Assembly: GCF_017302985.1 (NCBI RefSeq)
Contig: NZ_JAFIMU010000016.1
Location: 1-52,304 of the forward strand
DNA from: Corallococcus macrosporus
GTDB lineage: Bacteria > Myxococcota > Myxococcia > Myxococcales > Myxococcaceae
Reading direction: 5' to 3'
Length of the DNA stretch: 52,304 bases
How positions within the stretch are numbered: position 1 is the stretch's first letter; every line of letters begins with the position of its first letter. A model generated the notes under the pieces. The model did not search any database. It was given only the letters and a program-made list of their open reading frames with translations, and had not been told where the DNA came from. Both the position numbers and the translations under genes were made by a program. Below, in pieces: positions 25,360-31,063 of this stretch.

Positions 25360-26868
25360 TCACTCCACCTCCACGCGTCCGTTCGCCACGAGCCACCGCG
25401 TGGTGGTGCACGCGCGGGCGAAGGGCGCGTCGTGGGTGACGAGCAGCAGCGCGCCGGGGTATTCGCTGAGCGCCGCCTCCAGCCGCTCGATGGACGGCAG
25501 GTCCAGGTGGTTGGTGGGCTCGTCCAGCACCAGGGCCCAGGCGTGCTGGCCCAGGCCGCGCGCGATGGCCAGCTTGCGCGCCTCGCCCGGCGACGGCTGT
25601 CCGGACGCGAGCAGCCGGTGTGGATCCACGCCCAGCGCGGCCACCAGGGACATCACCCGGCCGCGCTCCTCCGGAGGCAGCTCGCGCACCGCGGTCAGCA
25701 TGGCGCGCGTCTCCTCCTCGCCCAGGTCCTGCGGCAGGTACAGGAGCTTGTCGCGGGGCACGCGTGACTGCTCCAGCAGGGCCTTCAGGAGCGTCGTCTT
25801 GCCGGCGCCGTTGGGGCCCTCGATGCGGATGCGCGCCTCGCGGCCCACGTCCAGGCGCGTGGGGCCCAGCACCTCCACGTCGCCGGCCTTCAGGCCCGGC
25901 GTGTCGAACGTGAAGAGGAACGGGTTGGGGGAGCGCACGTAGTCCACGAACACGGAGCGGCCCACCGTCTTGTCCACGGTGAAGGTGCCCACCTGTGCCT
26001 CGGCGCGCTCCAGCTCGCGGCGCTTCACGGTGACCTGGTGGCCCAGCCGGGACTCGGCCCAACTGGCCAGCGTGGATGGGCCCAGGCCGCGCGCGTCGCT
26101 GTCGTACTTGTTGCGCATCCGCCGGCTGGTGCTGCGCGACAGGGTGGCGCCCTGGTGCTCGCGCCGGGCCCTGTCCAGGAGCTGCGCGGCGCGGTCGCGC
26201 TCCGCCTTGGACTGCTGGTGGGCGGCGACCTCGGACTCGCGCTCCGCCTCCCAGTGGCCCTTCGCGGCGGAGTAGGCGCCCGGGTACAGGTGCGCCTCGC
26301 CGCCGTGCACGCGCAGCGTGGCGTGGGTGAGCGTCTCCAGCAGCTCACGGTCGTGGGACACGACGACGCCCACGCCCCGGAAGCGGCGCAGCGCGGCCAC
26401 CAGCCACGAGCGCGCCTCCGCGTCCAGGTGGTTGGTGGGTTCATCCAGCAGCAGCACGTCCGGCTCGCGGGCGAGCGCCGCGCCCACCTGCCAGCGCTTG
26501 CGCTCCCCTGGAGACAGCGTGGGCCAGCGCTCCAGCGCGGTGACGTCCAGGCCCAGTTGTCCCTGGAGCCTGCGCGCCAGCGCGTCCCAGGCGTCCGCGA
26601 ACGCGGTGATGTCGGGCGTGAGCACCTCCACGCCCTGCGGACACAGGCACACCAGGGGCGAGTCCGGCTCGAACTGGAGCTGCCCGGACGTGGGCGTCAG
26701 CTCGCCGGACAAGAGGCGCAGCAGGGTGGACTTGCCGGCGCCGTTGGGGCCGACGAGGCCCGTCCAGCCCGGGGCGAGGTGGAACTCCACGTCGGTGAGG
26801 ACGGGGATGGCATCGGTGAACGAAAAGCAGACGTCGTGCGCGCGCACGGAAGAGGAGGACGAGGGCAT
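25360..26868 (-). CDS. ABC-F family ATPase (ribosome-associated, translation factor type)
   Basis: This 502-aa protein has two ABC nucleotide-binding domains and no membrane segments. Domain 1 has Walker A GPNGAGKS (40-47), signature LSPGERKR and Walker B LLLDEPTNHLD. A charged helical linker (ESEVAAHQQSKAERDRAAQL) separates it from domain 2, with GPNGAGKT, PSPGEARK and LVLDEPTNHLD. ABC-F proteins bind the ribosomal E site and either tune translation or protect against ribosome-targeting antibiotics. The linker is short and no clear antibiotic-resistance extension is seen, so a housekeeping or resistance role cannot be separated. The ATG (complement 26866-26868) has AGGAG about 10 nt upstream. 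It is transcribed alone. Confidence 0.92.
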   Translation of the reverse strand: MPSSSSSVRAHDVCFSFTDAIPVLTDVEFHLAPGWTGLVGPNGAGKSTLLRLLSGELTPTSGQLQFEPDSPLVCLCPQGVEVLTPDITAFADAWDALARRLQGQLGLDVTALERWPTLSPGERKRWQVGAALAREPDVLLLDEPTNHLDAEARSWLVAALRRFRGVGVVVSHDRELLETLTHATLRVHGGEAHLYPGAYSAAKGHWEAERESEVAAHQQSKAERDRAAQLLDRARREHQGATLSRSTSRRMRNKYDSDARGLGPSTLASWAESRLGHQVTVKRRELERAEAQVGTFTVDKTVGRSVFVDYVRSPNPFLFTFDTPGLKAGDVEVLGPTRLDVGREARIRIEGPNGAGKTTLLKALLEQSRVPRDKLLYLPQDLGEEETRAMLTAVRELPPEERGRVMSLVAALGVDPHRLLASGQPSPGEARKLAIARGLGQHAWALVLDEPTNHLDLPSIERLEAALSEYPGALLLVTHDAPFARACTTTRWLVANGRVEVE

Positions 26869-27148
26869 GTTGAAGCGACTCCTGAAACCGGAAGCCAGCG
26901 CACACGCCCATCAGGACGCGCGGCGGCGGGGTACAGCCAGGGACCGGGGTTTCAGGCGTACAGCTTCAAGGGTCAGCGAACCTCGTTCAGGGGAAGACCT
27001 CTGACATCTCCCCGCGTGGACTGCCGGTGCTTCAGGTGGAGCATGCGGCGCGGCCCGGGCGGAAGCAAGGCCCGGTGGGCGGCCGTGACACGGGCACCGA
27101 CGGGACAACGCCGGTGCCCTGACAACGATTCCCCCGAAGGGGCGCCGG
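26869..27148. other. Non-coding gap between ABC-F and the SPFH gene
   Basis: These 280 bp lie between two leftward genes. They contain the ABC-F ribosome site at the left edge and an 8-bp inverted repeat (GGGCACCG at 27092-27099 with 27112-27119) that may end SPFH transcripts, although no U-run follows. A small CCCC-TTC-GGGG hairpin is next to the SPFH stop. No gene or RNA was recognised. Confidence 0.5.
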
Positions 27149-28240
27149 CTACTCGTCCGACGGCGGCGGCTGCACCCGGCGGGTGGCCGGGAGGGTGGCG
27201 TTCGCGGCGGCGTTGCGGGCCAGGGCCTGGGCGCTCATCGCGGCGGCGGACGGCGCGCGGGCGGGGAGCCGGGGCGCTTCCGGCGCGGCGGCGGCCGGGG
27301 CCTCGTTGGCGAAGACCTCCTTCAGCATGGCGATGGAGCCCAGCGCGGTGGTGGCCTCGTAGGGGACGAACATCTTGTTGTCGCCCTTGCCCAGCTCCTG
27401 GAGGGTCTCCAGGTAGCGCAGCGCGAGCACCTCCGGCGTGGCGCGGCCGGTGTGGATGGCCTCGAAGGTGAGGCGGGTGGCCTCGGCCTTGCCCTCGGCC
27501 TCCAGCATGACGGCGCGCTTGTGGCCCTCCGCGCGGGCGATCTCCGCGTCGCGCTCGGCCTCCGCGCGCAGGATGCGGGAGATCTTCTCGCCTTCCGCCT
27601 GGAGGATGGCGGCGGCCTTGTCGCCCTCGGCCTTGGTGACCTCCGCGCGGCGCTCGCGCTCGGCGGTCATCTGCTTGGCCATGGCGGACTTGATGGCCTG
27701 GGGCGGTTCGATCTCGCGCAGCTCCACGCGCGTCACCTTCACGCCCCACTTCTCCGTGGCCTCGTCCAGCACCATGCGCAGCTTGGTGTTGACCGTCTCG
27801 CGGCTGGTGAGCGTCTGATCCAGCGTGAGGCCGCCCATGACGTTGCGCAGGTTCGTCATGGTGAGCTGCTCGATGGCGAGCGCCAGGTTCTCCACCTGGT
27901 AGAGCGCGCGGCTGGGGTCGACGATCTGGTAGTAGATGACCGAGCCGACCTCCATGTTGACGTTGTCATGGGTGATGACCTGGACGGTCTCGAAGCCCAT
28001 GACCTGCTCGCGCAGGTCCACCAGCGTGTTGCGCGTGAAGCGGTTGCCGGCGCGCATCTCCATGGCGCGCGGGCTGTCCATGAAGGGGATGAGGATGTTG
28101 AGGCCGCTGGAGGCCACGCGGTGGAACTTCCCCAGGCGCTCCACGACCATCACCTTGGCCTGGGGGACGATGCGCACCCCGGTGACCATCGCGAACACGA
28201 CGGCGGCGGCCAGGAACAGCAGAACAATGGTCAGTCCCAT
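27149..28240 (-). CDS. SPFH/band-7 (stomatin/QmcA-like) membrane protein
   Basis: This 363-aa protein starts at the complement of 28238-28240 (MGLTIVLLFLAAAVVFAMVTG). A longer in-frame start would run through the NfeD gene and is rejected. One N-terminal membrane segment is followed by the band-7 domain (VRIVPQAKVMVVERLGKFHR, then DNVNMEVGSVIYYQIVDPSRALY). A long Ala/Glu coiled coil (AERERRAEVTKAEGDKAAAI and on) drives oligomeric ring formation. The tail is Pro/Ala-rich and probably disordered. It overlaps the upstream nfeD-like gene by 10 nt, the usual paired arrangement in which NfeD caps the SPFH cage. These complexes organise membrane microdomains and modulate membrane proteases. Confidence 0.93.
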   Translation of the reverse strand: MGLTIVLLFLAAAVVFAMVTGVRIVPQAKVMVVERLGKFHRVASSGLNILIPFMDSPRAMEMRAGNRFTRNTLVDLREQVMGFETVQVITHDNVNMEVGSVIYYQIVDPSRALYQVENLALAIEQLTMTNLRNVMGGLTLDQTLTSRETVNTKLRMVLDEATEKWGVKVTRVELREIEPPQAIKSAMAKQMTAERERRAEVTKAEGDKAAAILQAEGEKISRILRAEAERDAEIARAEGHKRAVMLEAEGKAEATRLTFEAIHTGRATPEVLALRYLETLQELGKGDNKMFVPYEATTALGSIAMLKEVFANEAPAAAAPEAPRLPARAPSAAAMSAQALARNAAANATLPATRRVQPPPSDE

Positions 28241-28728
28241 CCTACGTTCTCCTTCTTCTGCCGCGCCGGTCGCAGCGCGACTTCGTGGGACGCCGACGGG
28301 CGTCGCACCCACAACTTGAGGCCTTCGATCTGCTCCACGGTGACGCGCTCGCCCTCGGGCAGGGGCCCGGACAGGGAGCGCGCCATCCACAGCTCGCCGT
28401 TGATGCGCACGGTGCCCCCGTGCCCGTCCACCAGCGCCTCCATCACCACGGCCTCCTGGCCCAGCATCGCCTCCGCGCCCGTCTTCAAGTGCACGGCGTC
28501 CCGCATGAAAACGTTCTTGAAGAGGGTGCGGGACGCGCCGAACAGGGCGGCGGACACCAGGGTGAAGACGAGGAGCTGGCTGTTGATGCCCAGGCCGGCC
28601 CCGGCCATCAGGGACGCCATCAGCGCGCCCACGGCGAACCAGAGCGTCACGAAGCCGGAGAGCTTGATCTCCATCGCCCCCAGGACGATCGCGGCAATCA
28701 GCCAGAGCTGCCAGGCGGTGGGGTCCAT
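28231..28728 (-). CDS. NfeD-family membrane protein, partner of the SPFH protein
   Basis: This 165-aa protein starts at the complement of 28726-28728 after an AAGGA ribosome site. Three hydrophobic segments occupy about residues 5-75 (LWLIAAIVLGAMEIKLSGF, LWFAVGALMASLMAGAGLG, LLVFTLVSAALFGAS). A C-terminal OB-fold follows (LGQEAVVMEALVDGHGGTVRINGELWMAR...GERVTVEQIEGLKLWV). This is the short NfeD form without a protease domain. It is the first gene of a two-gene operon and its stop overlaps the SPFH start by 10 nt, implying coupled translation and a physical complex in the inner membrane. Its promoter must lie in the 125-bp gap shared with the divergent hydrolase. Confidence 0.92.
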   Translation of the reverse strand: MDPTAWQLWLIAAIVLGAMEIKLSGFVTLWFAVGALMASLMAGAGLGINSQLLVFTLVSAALFGASRTLFKNVFMRDAVHLKTGAEAMLGQEAVVMEALVDGHGGTVRINGELWMARSLSGPLPEGERVTVEQIEGLKLWVRRPSASHEVALRPARQKKENVGWD

Positions 28729-28853
28729 GGGGTCCTTGTTTGGCAGCCGCTTCAGCCGCCTGTCAAACCGGTCGGCCGGCCTCAGGAATCAATCCGGAAG
28801 GAGGGAGGGTTCCGGGCAAGGCCTTAAGAGGGCCAGAGCCAGGGGAAAAGCCG

Positions 28854-29696
28854 ATGCCATACCTGTCCATCCGTGGGGCTCGACTGTACTACGAGGACAC
28901 CGGGGGGAGTGGAGAGCCGGTCCTCTTCAGCCACGGGCTGCTCTGGGACTCCCGCCTGTTCCACAGGCAGGTGGAGGCCCTGCGGGGCCACTACCGTTGC
29001 ATTGTGTACGACCACCGGGGCCAGGGGCTGAGCGAGGCCCCGCCTGGTGACTCGGTCATCGGCCTGCGCACGGTGTACGAGGACGCGGTGGCGGTCATCC
29101 AGGCGCTGGGCCTGGCGCCGGTCCACTTCGTGGGCCAGTCCATGGGGGGCTTCGTGGGCCTGAGGGTCGCCGCGCGGCACCCGGAGCTCCTGCGCTCGCT
29201 GTCGCTCCTGGATTCGTCCGCCGCGGCGGAGCTGCCGCTGACGCTGGCGCGCTACCGGCTCTTGACGGCGCTCACGCACTGGCTGGGCTTGCGGCCGGTG
29301 GTGGACCGGATCATGTCGCTCTACTTCGGGCGCACGTTCATGCGGGATCCGGACCGGACCGCGGAGCGGGCGTTGTTGCGCCAGCAGTTGGTGGCGAACC
29401 CGCGCGCGGTGTGGCGCGCGATGCAGGGGGTCATCCACCGCCGCAGCGTGGAGGGAGAGCTGCACCGCATCGTGACGCCCACGCTGGTGCTGGTGGGGGA
29501 CGAGGACGCGGTGACGGTGCCGGAGGTGGCGGAGCGGCTGCACCAGCGCATCCGGGGCGCGCGGCTCAAACGGCTGCCCTGCGGCGGGCACATGTGCATC
29601 CTGGAACAACCCCAGGCGGTGAACGTCGCGCTGGGAGACTTCCTGGAGGAGGTGGAGCGCACCTCGCTCCAGGAAGAGGTGCTGGCGGTGGGCTAG
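28854..29696 (+). CDS. Alpha/beta-fold hydrolase
   Basis: This 280-aa protein starts at ATG 28854 (MPYLSIRGARLYYEDTGGSG), preceded by a purine-rich AGGGGAAAAG. A longer frame from 28740 overlaps the divergent gene's promoter and is unlikely. The catalytic triad is S96 in the elbow GQSMGG, D218 in GDEDAV and H246 in GGHMCIL. The oxyanion motif is SHGLLW. A helical cap lies between about 115 and 190. The overall pattern is that of ester, lactone or haloalkane-type hydrolases such as 3-oxoadipate enol-lactonase, and the substrate cannot be fixed. Its TAG stop is interlocked with the stop of the convergent Cys-rich gene through a shared CTAG. Confidence 0.9.
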   Translation: MPYLSIRGARLYYEDTGGSGEPVLFSHGLLWDSRLFHRQVEALRGHYRCIVYDHRGQGLSEAPPGDSVIGLRTVYEDAVAVIQALGLAPVHFVGQSMGGFVGLRVAARHPELLRSLSLLDSSAAAELPLTLARYRLLTALTHWLGLRPVVDRIMSLYFGRTFMRDPDRTAERALLRQQLVANPRAVWRAMQGVIHRRSVEGELHRIVTPTLVLVGDEDAVTVPEVAERLHQRIRGARLKRLPCGGHMCILEQPQAVNVALGDFLEEVERTSLQEEVLAVG

Positions 29697-29974
29697 CCCC
29701 GGGCCTCGGGCTCGCGGCAGACGGCCTCGGAAGCGTCCTCCTCGGCCTGCGAGGACTGCACGGAGGCCTGCGGCTCGGACGGAGCGACCGGCGAGGCGCC
29801 CACGCAGACGCCGTAGTCACCGCAGGTGATGATGTGGCCGGCCTCCAGACAGAGGGTGGCGCACTGCTGCGTTTCACACCAGGCGTTGGTGCAGTCCGGC
29901 GGACGCGCGCTGGCGGTCATCGGCGCGAGGAGGAGGGCGGGGGCCAGGAGCAGGGAGCGGCGGAGCAGGTTCAT
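29693..29974 (-). CDS. Secreted 7-Cys mini-protein (copy 1)
   Basis: This 93-aa protein has a signal peptide MNLLRRSLLLAPALLLAPMTASA and likely cleavage after ASA. The mature part has six clustered cysteines spaced C-x4-C-x4-C-x3-C-x8-C-x5-C, then a Ser/Gln/Pro-rich linker (APSEPQASVQSSQ) and a seventh Cys near the end (EAVCREPEARG). The family motif is TCG-x2-G-x-C. Copies 2 and 3 upstream share this layout. The first 14 codons are nearly identical in DNA to copy 2, so the duplication is recent. No known family is recognised. A small disulfide-bonded exported protein is the best description. The last 4 nt overlap the hydrolase stop. The ATG is the complement of 29972-29974. Confidence 0.75.
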   Translation of the reverse strand: MNLLRRSLLLAPALLLAPMTASARPPDCTNAWCETQQCATLCLEAGHIITCGDYGVCVGASPVAPSEPQASVQSSQAEEDASEAVCREPEARG

Positions 29975-30004
29975 GATGGACCTCGGGTTGAAGTGGCACT
30001 GCTG

Positions 30005-30024
30005 GGAATGAGTGACCGCGATGG
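30005..30024 (-). other. Decayed half of a duplicated terminator
   Basis: These 20 nt match 30467-30486 with one mismatch, but the opposite arm of the hairpin found there is missing. The element lies between copies 2 and 1. With no stem it should not stop transcription, so copies 2 and 1 are probably co-transcribed. Confidence 0.55.
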
Positions 30025-30028
30025 GTGA

Positions 30029-30331
30029 TCAGCCCTGGGCCTGCTCGACGGGGGCGTGGCAGACGAGCTCCGCGTCATCGGTCTCGACCTGGGTGGACTC
30101 GGGCTGCACGGAGGACTGCGGCTGGGACGGCGGCGCCACCATGCCGTCGCAGAGGCCGGCCTCTCCGCAGGTGATGATGGTCCGGTCGAAGTCCCAGCAC
30201 GGGGTGTTGCACGTCGTCCCGAACGTGCACTTCGCGTCACAGTAGGGGAAGGCGGGAGCCCCGGCGCTGGCGGACAGCGGCGCGAGGAGGAGGGCGGGGA
30301 CCAGGAGCAGGGAGCGGCGGAGCAGGTTCAT
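30029..30331 (-). CDS. Secreted 7-Cys mini-protein (copy 2)
   Basis: This 100-aa protein starts at the complement of 30329-30331. I prefer this start to one 33 codons upstream because it yields MNLLRRSLLLVPALLLAPLS, the same signal peptide as copy 1. Mature cysteines are C-x3-C-x5-C-x3-C-x9-C-x5-C, followed by a PPSQPQSSVQPESTQ linker and a C-terminal DDAELVCHAPVEQAQG. It shares its start region with copy 1 and its 28-nt 3' end (30029-30056) exactly with copy 3 (30488-30515). It therefore looks like a mosaic or the intermediate of the duplication. Export and disulfide formation are inferred from the signal peptide and the even cysteine count in the core. No function is assigned. Confidence 0.75.
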   Translation of the reverse strand: MNLLRRSLLLVPALLLAPLSASAGAPAFPYCDAKCTFGTTCNTPCWDFDRTIITCGEAGLCDGMVAPPSQPQSSVQPESTQVETDDAELVCHAPVEQAQG

Positions 30332-30428
30332 GGCGTATCTCGGGTGGGAGTGGCACCACTGCGGCTCAAAGGCGGTCCGGACACAGGGACCGCCGAGCGC
30401 ATGTTCTCCCGGAACCCAATGACAGATC

Positions 30429-30474
30429 AAAACCTCATTCCTGGAGTCGGTGAAGACACCGCTCCAGGAATGAG
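30429..30474 (-). terminator. Strong intrinsic terminator of the copy 3 mini-protein gene
   Basis: An 18-bp stem is formed by CTCATTCCTGGAG (30434-30446) with 30462-30474 and CGGTG (30448-30452) with 30457-30461. It has one bulged T and an AAGA loop (plus-strand reading). On the minus strand it is followed by GGTTTTGATC. It begins 14 nt after the stop at 30488. It is one of the longest hairpins in the window. Confidence 0.85.
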
Positions 30475-30487
30475 GGACCGCGATGGC

Positions 30488-30772
30488 TCAGCCCTGGGCC
30501 TGCTCGACGGGGGCGCGGCAGACGGCCTCCGACGCATCGTCGGTCTGCGCGGGCTGCTGCGCGGACGCCTGCGGCTCGGAGGGCGCGGCGGGGAGCGCGC
30601 CCGTGCAGACGCCGTACTCACCGCAGGTGGTCCTGACGCCGCCGTCGGTGCAGAGCCAGTCGCAGGAGCCGGTAGGCCGGCACGCGAAGTCACAGGGGTT
30701 GGGCGCGGCCACCGCGGCCAGCGGGAGGAAGAGACCAACGGCACCGGCGAGAAGGGTCTTGGAGAGCTTCAT
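30488..30772 (-). CDS. Secreted 7-Cys mini-protein (copy 3)
   Basis: This 94-aa protein starts at the complement of 30770-30772, with ACAGGAG upstream as ribosome site. The signal peptide MKLSKTLLAGAVGLFLPLAA ends near AVAA and differs from copies 1 and 2. The mature cysteine pattern is C-x3-C-x5-C-x3-C-x8-C-x5-C, then APSEPQASAQQPAQTDD and EAVCRAPVEQAQG. The conserved Pro/Gln linker and C-terminal Cys show that all three are one family. It has its own strong terminator, so it is transcribed apart from copies 2 and 1. The AT-rich 291-bp gap upstream presumably holds its promoter and that of dnaE2. Confidence 0.75.
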   Translation of the reverse strand: MKLSKTLLAGAVGLFLPLAAVAAPNPCDFACRPTGSCDWLCTDGGVRTTCGEYGVCTGALPAAPSEPQASAQQPAQTDDASEAVCRAPVEQAQG

Positions 30773-31009
30773 GGTGGAACTCCTGTCTGTATGGGTTGAG
30801 CGGCGTCCAGCAGGAAATCATACGAAAGCCAATCGCCGTTTGGGTCGTGAATGGCTTAAAAACAGCTCACAACCAGGAGGAACATAAATATCCGATAGAG
30901 CGGGATATACTGACGCAGCGCAGCGCTCGAATGACAAATCAAACCTGGATGGTGACGGACGTCTGTCTTCAGCCCGCCGTCTGGCCCAACCCATGAAGTC
31001 GCCCTCCTG

Positions 31010-31025
31010 CTGAACGTCGATCCAA
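31010..31025 (+). promoter_or_regulatory. Second, weaker SOS-like half site
   Basis: CTGAACGTC at 31010-31018 repeats the left half of the box at 31034, 24 bp further upstream. Its right half is CAA instead of CAG. It could be an auxiliary LexA site or a decayed copy. Confidence 0.35.
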
Positions 31026-31033
31026 TCTAGCGC

Positions 31034-31049
31034 CTGAACGTCCGCTCAG
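31034..31049 (+). promoter_or_regulatory. SOS (LexA-type) box of dnaE2
   Basis: CTGAACGTCCGCTCAG fits CTG-N10-CAG, with the CTGA..TCAG arms perfectly symmetric. The reverse strand agrees at 14 of 17 positions with the myxobacterial LexA consensus as I recall it (CTRHAMRYBYGTTCAGS). It ends 14 nt before the GTG start and directly abuts a TATCCT hexamer, so a bound repressor would block the promoter. Confidence 0.65.
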
Positions 31050-31055
31050 TATCCT
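31050..31055 (+). promoter_or_regulatory. Possible -10 of dnaE2, leaderless
   Basis: TATCCT ends 8 nt before GTG 31064 and touches the SOS box. The bases between (31053-31062) form the palindrome CCTGATCAGG, not a ribosome-binding site. This suggests a leaderless mRNA. Confidence 0.4.
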
Positions 31056-31063
31056 GATCAGGC

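Larger units (their letters stand above)
30773..31063. promoter_or_regulatory. AT-rich divergent gap between the Cys-rich gene and dnaE2
   Basis: This is the most AT-rich stretch in the window (especially 30810-30960). It contains the copy 3 ribosome site at the left and the SOS-like box at the right. Candidate -10 elements are TATGAT on the minus strand and TATACT on the plus strand, but no -35 match was found. A 66-codon open frame on the plus strand (30796-30996) has no ribosome site or coding composition and is not called. Confidence 0.45.

Noticed and set aside
29693..30772. Cys-rich peptides as lanthipeptide or other RiPP precursors
   Set aside because: They have classical Sec signal peptides, and there is no modification enzyme, protease or dedicated transporter next to them.
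30796..30996. 66-codon plus-strand open frame in the AT-rich gap before dnaE2
   Set aside because: It has no ribosome site, no GC3 bias like the neighbours and no recognisable product. It lies in a region expected to hold two promoters.
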